Assembly (NCBI GenBank): GCA_001600615.1
Contig: BCKK01000003.1
Location: 1,412,181 to 1,476,180, forward strand
Reading direction: 5' to 3'
Origin: Dioszegia crocea
Taxonomy: Eukaryota; Basidiomycota; Tremellomycetes; Tremellales; Bulleribasidiaceae
DNA: 64,000 nucleotides
The notes under the pieces are model-generated. The model saw only the letters and a list, made by a program, of their open reading frames with translations, did no database searches and was not told the origin of the DNA. Made by a program: the position numbers and the translations under genes. This document shows positions 23,330 through 35,586 of this stretch, piece by piece (the stretch's first letter is position 1; the number at the start of each line of letters is the position of its first letter).

Positions 23330-23812
23330 GACTTTTGACTATATGACTAGTAGGCTTCCTATCGGTATGGATGGGGTAGAGTCGCTGAAGCACTCTTGAG
23401 TAGCTCTTGAGAATTGACTAATGGCGGATATGGGTTGTATCAACAGCCAAAAGTCGTCAACCCGAAATTCGGAAGATCCTGCGGCAACGCAGCCAAAAAT
23501 CCCCCAGTGTGGTCTCCATTATGCATCAAACAGGCTCGAATCTGGGCTCAGCTACAGCTTTGCTCCGAGGAGTGGCATGGTACAGCAGCTACGATCATGT
23601 ATGCATAGCTATATGCAGGCGATGGACTCTGCTCTGGCAGTCCAGTTTAACAGATCCCCTCACTTTGCACAGGCTAAACCCAAAAGTCAGACGCGTCCGA
23701 GTGAACGTCATCCCGACGCGCCCTATTCCTCAAGCTGTATACAGGCGGTAGGCTCGCTCCAGTCAACAAAGCGACTAACACACGGATCGAGAGTCGTTCG
23801 AAGCTCTCGATC
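23330..23812. promoter_or_regulatory. Divergent promoter, STYX-like / ELG1
   Basis: 483 bp between head-to-head starts. No defined motif recognised. Confidence 0.4.
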
Positions 23813-26800
23813 ATGGCTGATCAGCACGCGCAGGAGCCCAATCAGGCGGAGGCAGGCTCCAGCTCGGCAACCCTGCCCCCTCCAGCTCCATCGATACCGC
23901 CCGCTAGACCGGCCAATTCGCTCTTCTTGTACTTCGGGAATGGCTCTAGCAGACCCACATCTTCTGCTTCCAGTAGCGTGGCAGCACCTCTTACCAGCGT
24001 AGCTAAGACCAAACGTTCGAAAGCTGTAGCTTCGGATCAAGCTCGATTAGGGACCACAGCTGCCGAGGGATCTGGCTCAAAGTCTGGTTGGGCGCTAGAA
24101 ACGAAGAAGGCGAAGGAAGGCCAAGAAGCTGAGGTCAAGCCTAAGCCGAAAACGAGGAAGAAGGCTGTAAAGGCTGATGGAGGTGAAGAGGCCGAGAGGA
24201 AGGAAATGGCCAGGAGGTCCAAGGTGGAGAAGGATAAAGGGAAAGGAAAGGGTAAAGGCACGAGTGACTCCTTGGAGGCGGGTGAAGCAGAGAGTTCGGC
24301 TAGTGTGGCAGACTCAGGCGATGGAGGTCAGAAAAGTCGAACCGCATCGACGTTCGATCAGCCCGCAGGTGCGTGTTGTCATGAACATGGAAAGGGAGCT
24401 CAGAAGTCGGCTGACGTTGCAGCTTCCGGCAGCCAATCTGCTGTCATCAAGCCAATACCTCCCGGTCCCAGAACGTCGGATACGAAGCGGAAACGATCAC
24501 ATCATCATCCCCAACAACGAGCGCAATCCTCCCTCCCCATCCCCTCCTACTCGCACCCGTCTTCCCAAGCCTCAAATCCCCGTTCGACCCCTGCCGCCAG
24601 CTCACCGCCTACAATCACCCTCTCCTCTACTACCGAATCATCGGACGATGACGGTCCAAAATCCATCAAAGCTGCTAAGCTGCCACGATCGTCCCCCTCA
24701 GTCATTCATCCCTTGTTCTCACGCTCCAGCTCGGCGATTTCAAAAGGTGCAAGCCAGGACGATGCAATCGACATTGATGATTCGCCGAAGCGACCTAAAG
24801 CTAGGGTGGTCATTGACCTTGCGGACTCACCGCAGGCCAAAATTATCCCAGGCCCGAAGAAGACAGTTCTCGGAGCGGACAAGAAGGGGATGCACGGGTT
24901 CTTTGGTATGAAGCGGGGTGCACCGTCGGCCCCACTCTCAGTCGAGGGAGCGAGTGCCTCTCAGGCAAAGGTGGCCATTCCTAGACCACCAGTGAATGAC
25001 AAGGTACATGCCTTCTTTCAAGCTGGACCGAAAGGTGTACCGGGTAAATTGGGGGATGGGTGGGGTGGAGATCGAAAGATGGGGGAAGAATGGCCGGCGC
25101 CGTTCCCAGGCAGGAAATGGCCTTCACACCTTGGCTATTCGGATTTGCCAATCGGGCCACTTGGGCAATTGCGCAAACGACGAAGATACTCTCCTTCACC
25201 CGCTGATCCCCTTCCTACATTCTTCTCCGGCCTAGCGAAGAGAAATCCTCCTACCTCTGGAACCAACTCTCGCAAACCTCCAGCCACACTCCCACGAGTT
25301 CCGAACATTGATCATTCCGCAATCCGCTCGGTGGCCGAACGCTCCCTTGCCTCTAATCAAGAAACGTGGTGCGAGCGGTACCGACCCCTCACCGCTGCTC
25401 AAGTGCTCGGCAACGAGGGCGAAGCAGCATACCTCCGCGACTGGCTTCAGCTCCTCTCGGTAGGCCAGGATGGGGCCGGAATCGGATCTGCTACAGCTCC
25501 CAAGGTGACACGGAGAGTACCCGGGAAGAAGGCGCAACTTCTCGACGGTTGGATCGTCGAGGACATCAATGACTTTGATGACGATGGCGACAATCCAGAC
25601 GACGTCGATCCGGACCAGCCCCAATTCGAGGCCTTCGAGTATCCTCCATCTGCTATCGATGCCCGACCAGAGACCTATCCCCCCTTCAGCGAGAGATTGG
25701 CGAACACGATCCTACTTTCGGGACCTCACGGCTCCGGCAAATCCGCTGCGGTATATGCTGTAGCGGAAGAGTTGGGGTGGGAGGTGTTCGAGGTATATCC
25801 TGGGATTGGGAAACGGACGGGTGGGAATCTCATGTCGCTCGTGGGCGATGTAGGGCGGAATCATGTGATTGCTGGCAAGGGGAAAGGCAAGGTCACGCCG
25901 AAAAAGGCCAAGACGAATCCAGGGCCGGAGCCGGGAATCGGTCTTGGAGGAGGAACAGGGATAAAGCCCAAGTCTGCTGCCGGGTCATTCTTCAAGAATG
26001 TCGCTGTAGCAGCGGCTACGGCGGCTGGACCGGCGATGAAGTCCGCTCTGACCGCGGGTAAGGGGAATGGGGTGGCTAGGAAACGGGCAAATCAATTACC
26101 GTCCAGCAGTCAAGGATCGCAGGATGATCCTATGCGACTGGACGATAGCGATGATGATGAGAAACCCGGATCGATGCCAATCGAAGCGAATGGCGGAGGT
26201 GAAGTTGAAGTCGAAGTCGAAGTTGAAGTTCTCGAAGATCGGAAACATGGTTTCAGAGAGACTTTGATCCTACTTGACGAAGCAGATTTGCTCTTTGAGG
26301 AAGAAGCTTCATTCTGGCCCAGCGTCATTGCCTTTATCGCGGAATCTAGACGGCCAATCGTTATCACCTGTAATGGTAAGTACAGCTTCAACCCCCTTTT
26401 GAGATCGTAGCTAATCGAGACAGACCCAGAACAAATTCCAATCAAATCACTCCCGCTGCAAGCTATGTTGGAATTCCAACCCCCACCCCGTCCACTCGCT
26501 TTATCCCTGTTATCAGCTATAGCAGCACACGAATCCCTCTCACTAGCCCCTGGAGATATTGAGGGTTTATACGATTCGGCCGTATCGGGTCCGCTGGACC
26601 TGCTTGACCAGCCGACGCCTCTGGCGCCTAACGGATATGAACCGGTTCCAATGTTCGACCTCAGAAGGGCCATCACCCAAATGCAGCTTGATCGCGCCCG
26701 ATCATCGAGTGTAAATGTCAGTGAGGGAGGGGCTTTGGAGTTGAAGGATCTGTATGAGGGTCTGGAAGGAAGATCATTCATTGATGCTTGTGTTGGACCG

Positions 26801-27440
26801 AGATCCTGGGCCACGAAAGAGGTAAGCTACCATCCACCCTTTTGTGGCACGGGACTACAGCTGATACGTCCTCAGATCAATGAGATTGACCGATATACCA
26901 AGTCGCCCGATGATTTCCTCGCCGTGTACCATCTTCCAAAACCCGAAGTACATCCCGATCGACCTATCTTGGCCATATGCTCCGCCGAACGAGAAATAGG
27001 AGATTACATTCATTCTCTCATTCCCGTCATACCAGATACCTTCCCCTCTGAGGTTCTAGGTTTGAAGCAGTGCGTACCCAATCTCTTCTCTCCCACATTG
27101 CGATTTCTGACAGAGTAGAACTTATCACATGCGCGCTCTTTTACCCCTCCTTGACCCCCTTATCCCACTCACTTCCAACCTCCTCCCCCACTTTTCCCTC
27201 TTTACGGAATACATCCCGACCTTGCGATCCATGGTGATCGCTGATGATATGATGGAGATGGCAGAAGAGGCCGCTTTGGCCAGTGGTGGCGAGCGCCACA
27301 ACAGAAAGACGGGTAGGCCAGTGCGGACTGTTACTGGGTGGTTGAAGGGGAAAGAGGAAGGTGAGTATGTACGGTATTTGAAGGAAGCCGGGAAGGAGGG
27401 TGAGGCGGTCGTGAGAGATATCAGGCTTGGTGGCGCTTAG
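23813..27440 (+). CDS. ELG1: ELG1 (ATAD5-type) alternative clamp loader subunit, 1158 aa
   Basis: Large subunit of the RFC-like complex that unloads PCNA after replication (family knowledge). Exons 23813-26375, 26424-26821, 26876-27069 and 27119-27440. The first ~515 residues are disordered and basic. They contain a SUMO-interaction-like motif VVIDLADS (about residue 332) and three PIP-like boxes ending in FF (residues 357-364, 395-402, 464-471). The RFC-like region starts at WCERYRPLTAAQVLGNE (~519). Walker A is GPHGSGKS (~636) and Walker B ILLDEAD (~817). A low-complexity insert of ~130 residues, with five GAAGTY hexamer copies, separates them. The C-terminal part after YTKSPDDFLA fits ATAD5/Elg1. 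Intron signals are standard. Confidence 0.92.
26201..26230 (+). repeat. GAAGTY hexanucleotide repeat (5 copies) in ELG1
   Basis: Five tandem hexamers (GAAGTT or GAAGTC) encode a Glu-Val run just before Walker B, inside the low-complexity insert of the AAA domain. In-frame and likely variable in length. Confidence 0.85.
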
Positions 27441-27732
27441 GCAAGGGTCGAGGGGTCAGCGGGGGTTTGTAGAGTGTTCAGTCGGGTTATATCATCATCG
27501 GGAATCTAGGGTATAGCTGGGTCGTTGTTACCTATCCCTCATATCCACGCCAATCATGCATGTATCATACAATCATAAGTATGCACTGATCTGAACTCCG
27601 GCTTTGGCTGTCATTGACGAGCAGCGGGTTTCAGATTGAATGCAGCCCATGTGCTGCCATCTCACTGCATTCCGTGCAGACTGCTAATGAGCCTAAAGCC
27701 TAGACCCTATCAGCTGCAGCCCAAGTAATCGG

Positions 27733-30700
27733 CTAAAACAACTCACACCAGTCCCCTCCCGTCTCTGGTCGCTCAACAACCACCCTCTTTCCTAGCCCAA
27801 ATACCATCTCACTCTCCCGCCGCACCAGCAAGAGTGGTAGCGACATGCCATCAGATTCAGCCGCGTCATTTCGCTCCGCAACTACAGGCACCGCGTTCGC
27901 CAATGACCGCTTTGGCGTAATTGGGTCTTCCTGTGTTGGTCTTGCGAGCGCTGAGCCCGATCGCTCGTCCCCCTGCCCTTGTAATTGCAAATCAGGGTGT
28001 ATCACCCCATCTCCCTGTAGATATACCCCATTTTGCCCAATATCACGAGCAGCAGATTCCGCTTCTGCCTCTTCTGCCTCAGCGGCCTGACTAACACTTT
28101 GCAGTGCCTGTCGGATCGCCTCGTTCCCGTCCAAATCCGAGTGGTCGTATCCCGCTACTGCTTCCATCCATGCGGCAGCATCGTGGGCTGCAGTGGCTGC
28201 AGCTGTAGCGCTGTCGATTGGTGTTGAGGAGGAGGGTGTTTGGGTGGGATGGGCTTGGCTCGCTGCTTGCGACGCTGTGGCGTGGGATGACGGCTCAATG
28301 TTCGGAGTCTCCGTTCCGACCGCATCCCTTCCGAGTTGCTCTTGGAGTTGCTGCACCACACCCGCCATAGCCTCTGCCTTTGGCAACTCCACCAGCACAA
28401 TGCAATGCTCCGTCAGCGCGGGAAAAGTCGATTTGACTCTCTTTCTCCCTTGCTCGTAGTCATCACCCTCCTCATACTCCGGTACAGACGTCACCTCGCC
28501 ATCAAAGGCCAGACAAGGCGTTGCATCGCCCCGATCGGGGTATTTAAGGGATGTGGACCGCCAAGTAGAGCGCCAGATGGTAGCTGCCAGTGGACCGATG
28601 GGGCCCAGGTAGACCGAAAGCGGGACCGGTCGAGTTGTTGGAGTTGGCGAAGTAAAGAAAGAGGAGAGCGTCAACTGTAGGTTTGAAGGAGTGGGAAAGG
28701 TGGGCTCGAGGAGTAAACGCGGAGCTGGAGAGATGGATAATGGTAGTGATGGCGGGGCCGAGGCCGGGGGGTCGAAGAAGGAATGGGTGAATTCCGCTAA
28801 GCAAGGTCAGAGTGTAGGCACGACAACTACCAGCGGAGGAAAGAGAACTTACCAACACCAGCAATCACCCAACACATCCAATCTTCCACATGCTCCACTT
28901 CCACCTGAGTCTTAATGACCATTTTCCTGACTTTGGACTCTCGGTTACTCGTCCGCCGTTCGGCTGCTTGCCACGTACACACCGTCTGATCCCCTCCTTC
29001 GTCCTCCTCAGCGACAACAGCTGCCGCCAACGCATCACGCTTAGTCCTCCGACGCTTGGCTGGTCGCTCGCCCTCGGCTGTGTCCTCCCCAGCTATCACC
29101 GGATTCAACACCGCCTCTGCCGGGACATCGTCTATCGGTCTTTTTGACGGACGATCCGCAGGAATACCGAAAACGTCAACGAAATCCGCATCGTTGATTT
29201 CGTCCGATGCAGCCTCTTCGAGCGTCTCTGGGATCGGCCTGTTCGGCGGAGTGAAAGGCAGTGCAGGTCCTAGCGGTACTGCGTCCTTGACCGGGGTGGT
29301 TGTAGGTACCGAATCGGCCAACACCATCTCCTTCTTCGCCCTGCCTATCCAGACAGTCTTGGTCTCGTCTGGCTCGCGTAACTCTCCTCCGCCGATCCTC
29401 GCACCTGGAGCAGCAAGATATGATCTTTTCCCATTTTCCAGCACTGGATTGCCCCATTCGTCCACCCGGATCATTCCTATCTTTTGCAATTCACTGATAG
29501 GTTGACCTTCCTCTTTCCCTGCTTCGTCGTCTTGAGAGTCTTCGTCCTCCTCGCCGTTTATCACTGATACCTGCTGTGGCGCGGAACCAAGCACAACCTC
29601 ATTCTTCTCCACCTTGACCAGCTTCACAGTCTCACTTTTCGTCCCACTCTGCACATCCACTAGACGCACTATCGACCCATAGGTCAATACCTTTCCTTGA
29701 TCTCCTTCATTATCATTATCGTCTCCTAGGCCAAATCGTTTGGCCAAGGCCAATTCCGCCCTCTTGATCATCTCAAATCTAAATGGGGTCCACCGTCCTG
29801 TCCGACTTGTCAATCGCGCACCGTTTGCCGAGTCGTCCAGCATCATGTACTTCGTCCGGACGTTTTGAGCGTTGATCCTGACCCAGAGTGCAAAAGAGGC
29901 ATTCTCGGATAGACATGAGGAAACAGATCGAGATTTGGCGGTTTTGATGCTGGGCTTGGACACAATTGCGATGGGAGAAGAGGAAAGGGTGGTCCATGCT
30001 TGACCGATGGTGGGTGCGTGGGGAGTAGTAGGAGGGATAGACGAAGGAGGCGGGGTAGATAGGGCGTGTAAACTCGTAAGGTCGGACAGAGAGGGATCGA
30101 GGTTATACTCTGGTACAGCCATGTCCATATCGTCGACGCTGCTTGGACCCGCTATTGCGTTCTCAGACTCTCGTTGGCCCTCTCTGGTCTCTTCCTCAGT
30201 ACCACGATGAGCCGCAGATCCGGCGTGGACATCAAGTACCAGTCTGAACCCCTTGATTTTGGCTTTATCCTCCCCACCTCCAATCCACAGTGCAGGAAAA
30301 GTGATGCCCCCTTCAAGCATCCCATGATCCCGATCACCCTGTTCCCCGGACTTCATACGCAGCCCCAAAGCAAAGCCTGATCGACCTGCGGCTTCTTTGA
30401 ACAGCCGACGCTCTTCTTTGCCGCGGGCGCGTTTGCCGAGATGAGGAGGAATGGTGTCGAGTGGGGCCGCCAAGCTAGGCGCGGAAGGAAGGGAAGATAG
30501 AATACGGCGAGTTTGGGATGAAGATGGAGCAGGAGGTGGAGCGGAGACCGGGGTGTGCTGGTCAGGTATAGGAACGGCAGAAAGGGTGAGGTTGGTGATC
30601 GACGACAGGACCGGACCTGACGTGCGGACAAATGGTGGTGGGACTATCAGGCTGCAGGATGTCAGCTCTCGTCTAAGTACTCCGTGTCCTGCGATAGGGC

Positions 30701-31133
30701 TCACCGTCTCTCTTTGCCGTAGCTCTTCTGAGCAGCAGTAGGATGCCACACCTGTATCGTTGACATTTGGGCGGATCTCGCAGTCTTGACTGCCGTCCCC
30801 GCAACACGAGCGGCATCTCGGAGAACAAGTTCAGTAATGGCTTGTTGTAGCTGCTCATTTCGAGTCGGTTCGGTTGACGAAACATCATTTTCCAGTGATG
30901 GGATGGGTGGCTCGGGCCTTGCATCTATGGGTGGGAAGTCCTACTTTGTCAACATCTGTCAGGTGCCGGAGTATGGGCGGACGTACATAGACCGAGTCTC
31001 CAAGGAGCCCGTCCAGATCACCCAGCGCCGCATGGTCGTTCGCTGGAAAGTCATACTGATCTGTGTCTCTTCCCTCTGTGATGGCGTTGAGAAGGAGATC
31101 TAGCGGAGTAGCGGATGGATCTGAGTCGTCCAT
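27733..31133 (-). CDS. CSL (CBF1/RBP-J/Suppressor of Hairless) family transcription factor, 1081 aa
   Basis: Sequence-specific DNA-binding protein; fungi have CSL proteins without Notch. Exons 31133-30987, 30940-30705, 30651-28853 and 28796-27733. The N-terminal domain begins near residue 112 with VWHPTAAQKSYGKERR and VPPPFVRTSGPV, the family's DNA-contact block. The beta-trefoil shows FALWVRINAQNVRTKYM, GRWTPFRFE, YGSIVRLVDVQSG and ISELQKIGMIRV; YLAAPGARIGGGELREP follows. The C-terminal Ig-like domain includes LSVYLGPIG and CLAFDG and ends with VVVERPETGGDW; it is interrupted by a ~150-residue Ala/Ser/Gln-rich insert. Several long disordered inserts explain the large size, typical of fungal CSL. 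ATGs inside exon 2 would truncate the N-terminus. Confidence 0.9.
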
Positions 31134-31425
31134 TGGAACCAAACAAGGTATGAGGTGGTAAGGCAAGTTTTCCCACGCTCGTCGCCCAAATGTTTGGCAG
31201 TAGAATTCCCGCAAGAGGCAATTAATGAATGTGGCACTTGTTCGTGGCACCCGATGGGAGGTACCGATTGAACAAAGAATCCCTCGCATGTGAACAAGCT
31301 ACACGGACGATATAGTATAGAATAGTGCATGTACTACAATCGCTGAAGAAGGCATAGAATGAAACTAAACGATCGCGACCTTGAGCTCTTACGAGTCTCG
31401 CCTCCCCCATAGGCCGAAGGACGAA

Positions 31426-32171
31426 TTAATGCTGAGCGCTGTAATCCAGTACCTCGTCGCCATGGCGCGCATCCCTCCAGCCCTCAGATGACCTACCCGC
31501 GGCATGCCTCGGCTCCGTACCATGTACTGCCTCCCAGTCCTCGATACGCGCGCGAAGCTCGAGGAAGGCCACATGTGCGTGTGCTTCCGCCCGAGCATCA
31601 TTGTTCTTTTCATCCCACGGCCACCCGGAGCTCCGAACAAGGGCATCGCTGGCATGAGTGCCGTAAGTCTCACGAGCGGCGGAGTCATACCTCAGACCGA
31701 GCGCCAGGTGTTTCTTCACGTCGACTGGATCTGTGAAGTACATGACACCTGCGTCGTCGTTGGAGTGCCTCGTCCCGCGGAGACGCAGGTACTCTGATGC
31801 CGCCCGGATAGCCGTGAGGTAGGTTTGCTTCTCGTCTTGGTCTGAAGAGTAAGTCAGCGGATGAGAACCTGGGAATAATCATTCGTTGCCCGACGAACGG
31901 CTACACACATAGAGTGTTACAGCCGCTTCTAGAGGTTGGAGCTTTAGCTAATCCCCAACTTACCATCAGGGAGCGCGATCCGTCCCTCGACTTCAGACAG
32001 CATTGCGCTCGTACAGAAGACCTCCCATGGTCTGCTCGCACTCTTGACCTGACTCAATGTCGACATGATGATCGAAGCAGTGCATCTCCCAGTGAGAAAG
32101 GTGTTGATCCATGTCTTCAGCGCGGTGATCTCTGCCTGGCTTTCGGTAGTCTGGAATTGGGTGGTCGGCAT
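31426..32171 (-). CDS. Protein of unknown function (207 aa)
   Basis: Exons 32171-31964 and 31841-31426. The intron has a GTAAGT donor and a CTGAC-type branch (123 nt, longer than average). The predicted protein is soluble and mostly helical, with no signal peptide or membrane segment. A mid-section contains YFTDPVDVKKHLALGLRYD and the C-terminal third is Ala/Glu/Arg/His-rich. I recognise no domain. The frame also stays open upstream to an ATG at 32237. It is likely lineage-restricted; a divergent helical domain cannot be excluded. Confidence 0.68.
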
Positions 32172-32727
32172 GATGGAATACTTGTTGCTATGCTTGTTAG
32201 AGGGATTTAATAAGGGTAAAGCGAAGCGTTGAGACACTTACTAGTTGTAATGTTGATCGGCGTGTCTTGTTAAGCCACATAGAGAGGGGGAAAGAGAAGG
32301 AGGGAGAAAGGGAGCTGGGACCGATGATTCGGTGGCTGACCCTTGCTGCCTATGTCTGACCGGACGAGGAGTATCAAGCCAAAGGATTTTGATACGCAAA
32401 ACGTGGTGTGCAGACGGGCCTCCAAAGCAGGAAGGACAATAATCAAAGGGGGACGCCTTGGAGCCGAGTGGGTTCGAGAGTCTCCTCGAGCAGGGACGAC
32501 TCATGGTGTCAATGTCAGCTGTCATCATACGGAGAGAGCCAACAAGTCATCCGTGGAGTGATTAGAATGGCCTTAGCGTGTAAACGTGCAGTCCGAGATG
32601 GTCTCCCGGGCCAGAACCACACTGCGGATCGAAATAAGAGCTGCCGAAGGAGGTCGAATCTTGCTTCGGTAAGTCAATGGACTCGAGGGCTCGGGACAAC
32701 ATCAGCATTGTAAGCTCAACATACCAT
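32172..32727. other. Intergenic region, nothing recognised
   Basis: 556 bp between the orphan gene start and the stop of the SURP-like gene, both on the minus strand. No recognisable gene on either strand. Confidence 0.45.
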
Positions 32728-34132
32728 TCATGTCTTCTTTCTCTTCTTCCACTCTTCCAGCTTCTCCCTCCTCACTCTTCGCTTCTCCTCCAGCTCAACT
32801 TCATCCAGCATGGGCGTCTCCTCCTTCTCCAACCCATCCTCCACACGCTCAACTACCGTCCGAACACTCTCTTCATCCAGCCCTGACTGATCCTTCCTGA
32901 TCCCCACTCCTGACCCCTGACCCGCCCCAATGCCCAGCCCAGGCTCACGAGGCGGACTCTCAGGCGGTGGTGGCGGCGGGTCGTCCGGTTCCCTTCCTTC
33001 TTCCCCTTCCCCATCCTCACTCTCATCCTCACTATCACTCCCATACGCACCCAACATCGCCACACTATCCGCACCCAGCCCCTCTGGCTTTTCCAGCCCC
33101 TTCTCCACCCTCACTCCTCTCTTCACCTTCTCCCATTCCGCACTCCACCTCCCTCTGAGGAACGCAAACCGCTGATCTCCAGCGTGGTTTGCTAGAATTC
33201 GCATTTCTAGGGATTTCGGATTAGGAGCTGCGTAGATGCTTTTAGCAGTGTGTAGCATTAGGGTCCGAATAGCGTCGGGGATCTAAAAGTCAGCAAGAAA
33301 ACTGAGCCTGGGCATCCCCAGAAATAAGACACACCTCATCCTCCTCTTTAGCCTTCGCGACCGCTTTGGCTTCATCCTCTTTAACCAAGACCTCATCCTG
33401 CTCTTCCCTCTCCCTAAGCCGTTCTTCCCTTAGACGGTCTAACCACTTTCGTTTCTTCTCCCGCTCATACGTCTCCACAGCCTCGTCTCCTGATATCTCA
33501 AACAGCTGTTCTTCGTCTGAAGGAAGGTCGTCAAACGATGATGAGGATGACGCTGGGGATGCCGCTCGATTCTTCGGTTGGGTTGAGGGGGTCGAGGAGG
33601 ACGGTAGCGAGGGTAAGAGGTGGATTATGTTATAGCTGGAGTATCAGCTTGATTCGGGTGTAAGAGCAGATGAGCATCATGTACGTCTTGAGGTCGAAAA
33701 GATCGTCCAGCGTCAAATGGTATCACCTTAGAGCCTTGATAGCCGCTCGCGTACTGAGGTCCACAATGTCATGCTTGTCGACTATTCGAGCTTCGGGCCC
33801 AGCCACCCACCAGAACCCTCGCTAGCCCAGCGTCCCCGCTGTGCTGAGTGCTCACACTCGCAAAAAGATCCACCGCAGAATAAGACCTACCGATCCGCCC
33901 AGATTGCCTCATCGCCCTCATCACCTCCACTCCACTTGATCAAGGACGATGAGCCTTGACCAGACCCACCTCCCGATCCCGAGCTTGATCCTTTAGTAGG
34001 GTAGACCAGCTGAGATTCGTAGGCCTGGATATACGCCGCTGGGGGATAGTCGGTTTGGGTTGTTTTGGGATCTCGAGATTTATCTGATCGAGGGCGTTTT
34101 TGCGTGGTAGGACGCCATGGATGAGGAGCCAT
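32728..34132 (-). CDS. Coiled-coil protein with SURP-like segment (372 aa), function unknown
   Basis: Exons 34132-33925, 33781-33727, 33635-33335 and 33282-32728. The start is basic (PTTQKRPRSDK). The centre has an acidic SDEEQLFEISGDEAVE stretch, then a charged helix (REEEQDEV-type, Arg/Glu/Lys-rich). The segment IRTLMLHTAKSIYAA ... EMRILANHAGDQRFAFLRG resembles a SURP module, the RNA-processing motif found in SWAP and SF3A1. The last part is acidic, with a Pro/Pro run and a basic EKRRVRREKLEEWKKRKKT end. The first junction uses a GTGATG donor and a 143-nt intron, chosen because it alone keeps the frame through VDKHDIVDLSTRAAIKAL. The SURP call is tentative. Confidence 0.7.
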
Positions 34133-34582
34133 TGGCAGTTCCTGTAGCTGATGGGTTCAGAGACTGGGTATGGGGAGTGACAGAAAGGCTGTGCGCGATG
34201 CTGTGTGATTTCAATAAGAAGAGCTTGTGTGACATTTGAAGATCAAATGAGATTCGACTTGTAAAGTGAGGAGCGGTCAAGCTGGTGTATGGCTCTTCCG
34301 CCATCCTGATTCTGCTGTCGCCTCTATTGTGAGGCTCAGTCCCTGACCAGCGACCTGTATGGAGCGCGAGATAAATGCCTGCAGACGGCATCGAGTTTCT
34401 GCTAAGTCTCAAAGATTATGCTCTCTCTGCCCTCGCCCTGGCAAACGTGCCCACTAGCAGCCGCCACTCTTTCTAGCCAGCTGATCCATCCCGCCCTAAA
34501 GTCTACAAACGTCCCTTGAGCACAGCCGGAGCTTGTGCACCTCGCCAGCCTCACAATGCCCATGGCCAAATCTCCTCGCCGA
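34133..34582. other. Intergenic region, nothing recognised
   Basis: 450 bp between the start of the SURP-like gene and the stop of NDUFB11, both minus. Presumed promoter of the SURP-like gene. Confidence 0.4.
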
Positions 34583-35248
34583 TTACGATGAGCCTGATGG
34601 CTTGTACTGCGGCAGCTCTCCCCTCGCCTCCATCCGCGCCTTCGCCTCTGCCAGCGCCCATGTTTGGATACTGCCAATGGTGGATAGTAGGTAGCGGGAT
34701 CAGGTGAGAGACATAGGTGTCGTATATAGGTGAAGACAGAATTCAAGTAGGGATCGAAGAGTAAAATAGAAGGGACGGAGGTTAGCGCTTGGATTCCTCT
34801 TGTGCAAAGGTGTACCTAGGGACATACCTTGTATCCGGCTTGTAGACTAGTAGCACAGTCGCCAGGGCCATTCCTCCGAACATTCCGAGGTAGTAGATTG
34901 TCCTGCATTATCAGTATGGGCCCAAAAATCCACCCAGACATCTCGTCCTCTTCTGTTTAGATAGGTCGAACGAGTCGCTTCGTTTCGAGCTTGTGATACC
35001 GGTCAATACTTACTCCCATGATTCTCGCTGTCTCTTCTGTCCTTTTACAGGCTGTTTCCATCAGCAACTATCCACAAGTGTCTACAAGGCAAGAATGAAG
35101 AACGTGCCCGCTCGCCAAACAGATATCCGGATGGTGCGTTATAAGAAGGTCCGCCGCTCGCATATCGCCTTGTAGCCGCTGCGCCGACACTGAGTGTTCT
35201 TGTAGCTGGGAGAGCTGCGCGTAGGAGTGGTGTTGCTGATGCGATCAT
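34583..35248 (-). CDS. Complex I ESSS subunit (NDUFB11 homologue), 113 aa
   Basis: Accessory subunit of mitochondrial NADH:ubiquinone oxidoreductase, membrane arm. Exons 35248-35108, 35051-35014, 34902-34828 and 34670-34583. The first ~30 residues are a mitochondrial presequence rich in Ala, Thr and Arg (MIASATPLLRAALPATR). The ESSS signature follows: PSGYLFGE, then GQKRQRESWETIYYLGMFGG, one membrane helix (MALATVLLVY), KPDTSIQTWALAEAKARME and a short tail. The first intron appears to start with GC (GCACGT) instead of GT; no GT donor keeps the frame. The third intron (157 nt) is longer than most here. Length fits the family. Confidence 0.88.
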
Positions 35249-35586
35249 TGTGTGGATAGGGATGTGAGTTATAGCTTGTGAGAGAGCGGAGTGCTATGCA
35301 AGAGTCGGTAAAGAAAGGGTTCTCTCAACCCAGGCCTAATTAGGCCATTTCCGGCGTGCCTATCCGGGCTGGGCACTTGTTTCCGGGTATCGGGTCGCAT
35401 TGTTTCCGGGCCGGAATAGACCCTTTCTCTTCCCTCCACCTCGCGTCCGGGTCCACGCTTGGGCGCGTTTCAGAAGTCGACACCCATACCTCTGACCTCT
35501 ACACCATCACTCATACTTATAGCAGCCCACAAACATCCCCTGGCCCAGACAGTATCCGCAGAGCCAAGCGACTGACATACAGAGCG
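35249..35586. promoter_or_regulatory. Divergent promoter, NDUFB11 / ARP1
   Basis: 338 bp between head-to-head starts. CCGGGT/CCGGGC motifs recur around 35365-35452. Their role is unknown. Confidence 0.4.

Noticed and set aside
27119..27131. A separate gene starting at ATG 27129
   Set aside because: It is the last exon of ELG1, joined in frame through the GTGCGT donor at 27070; it has no promoter space.
30700..30770. CSL protein starting at an internal ATG (MSTIQVWH or MASYCC)
   Set aside because: The first would drop an open N-terminal exon with good splice sites. The second reads through the intron at 30652-30704 and loses the DNA-contact block frame.
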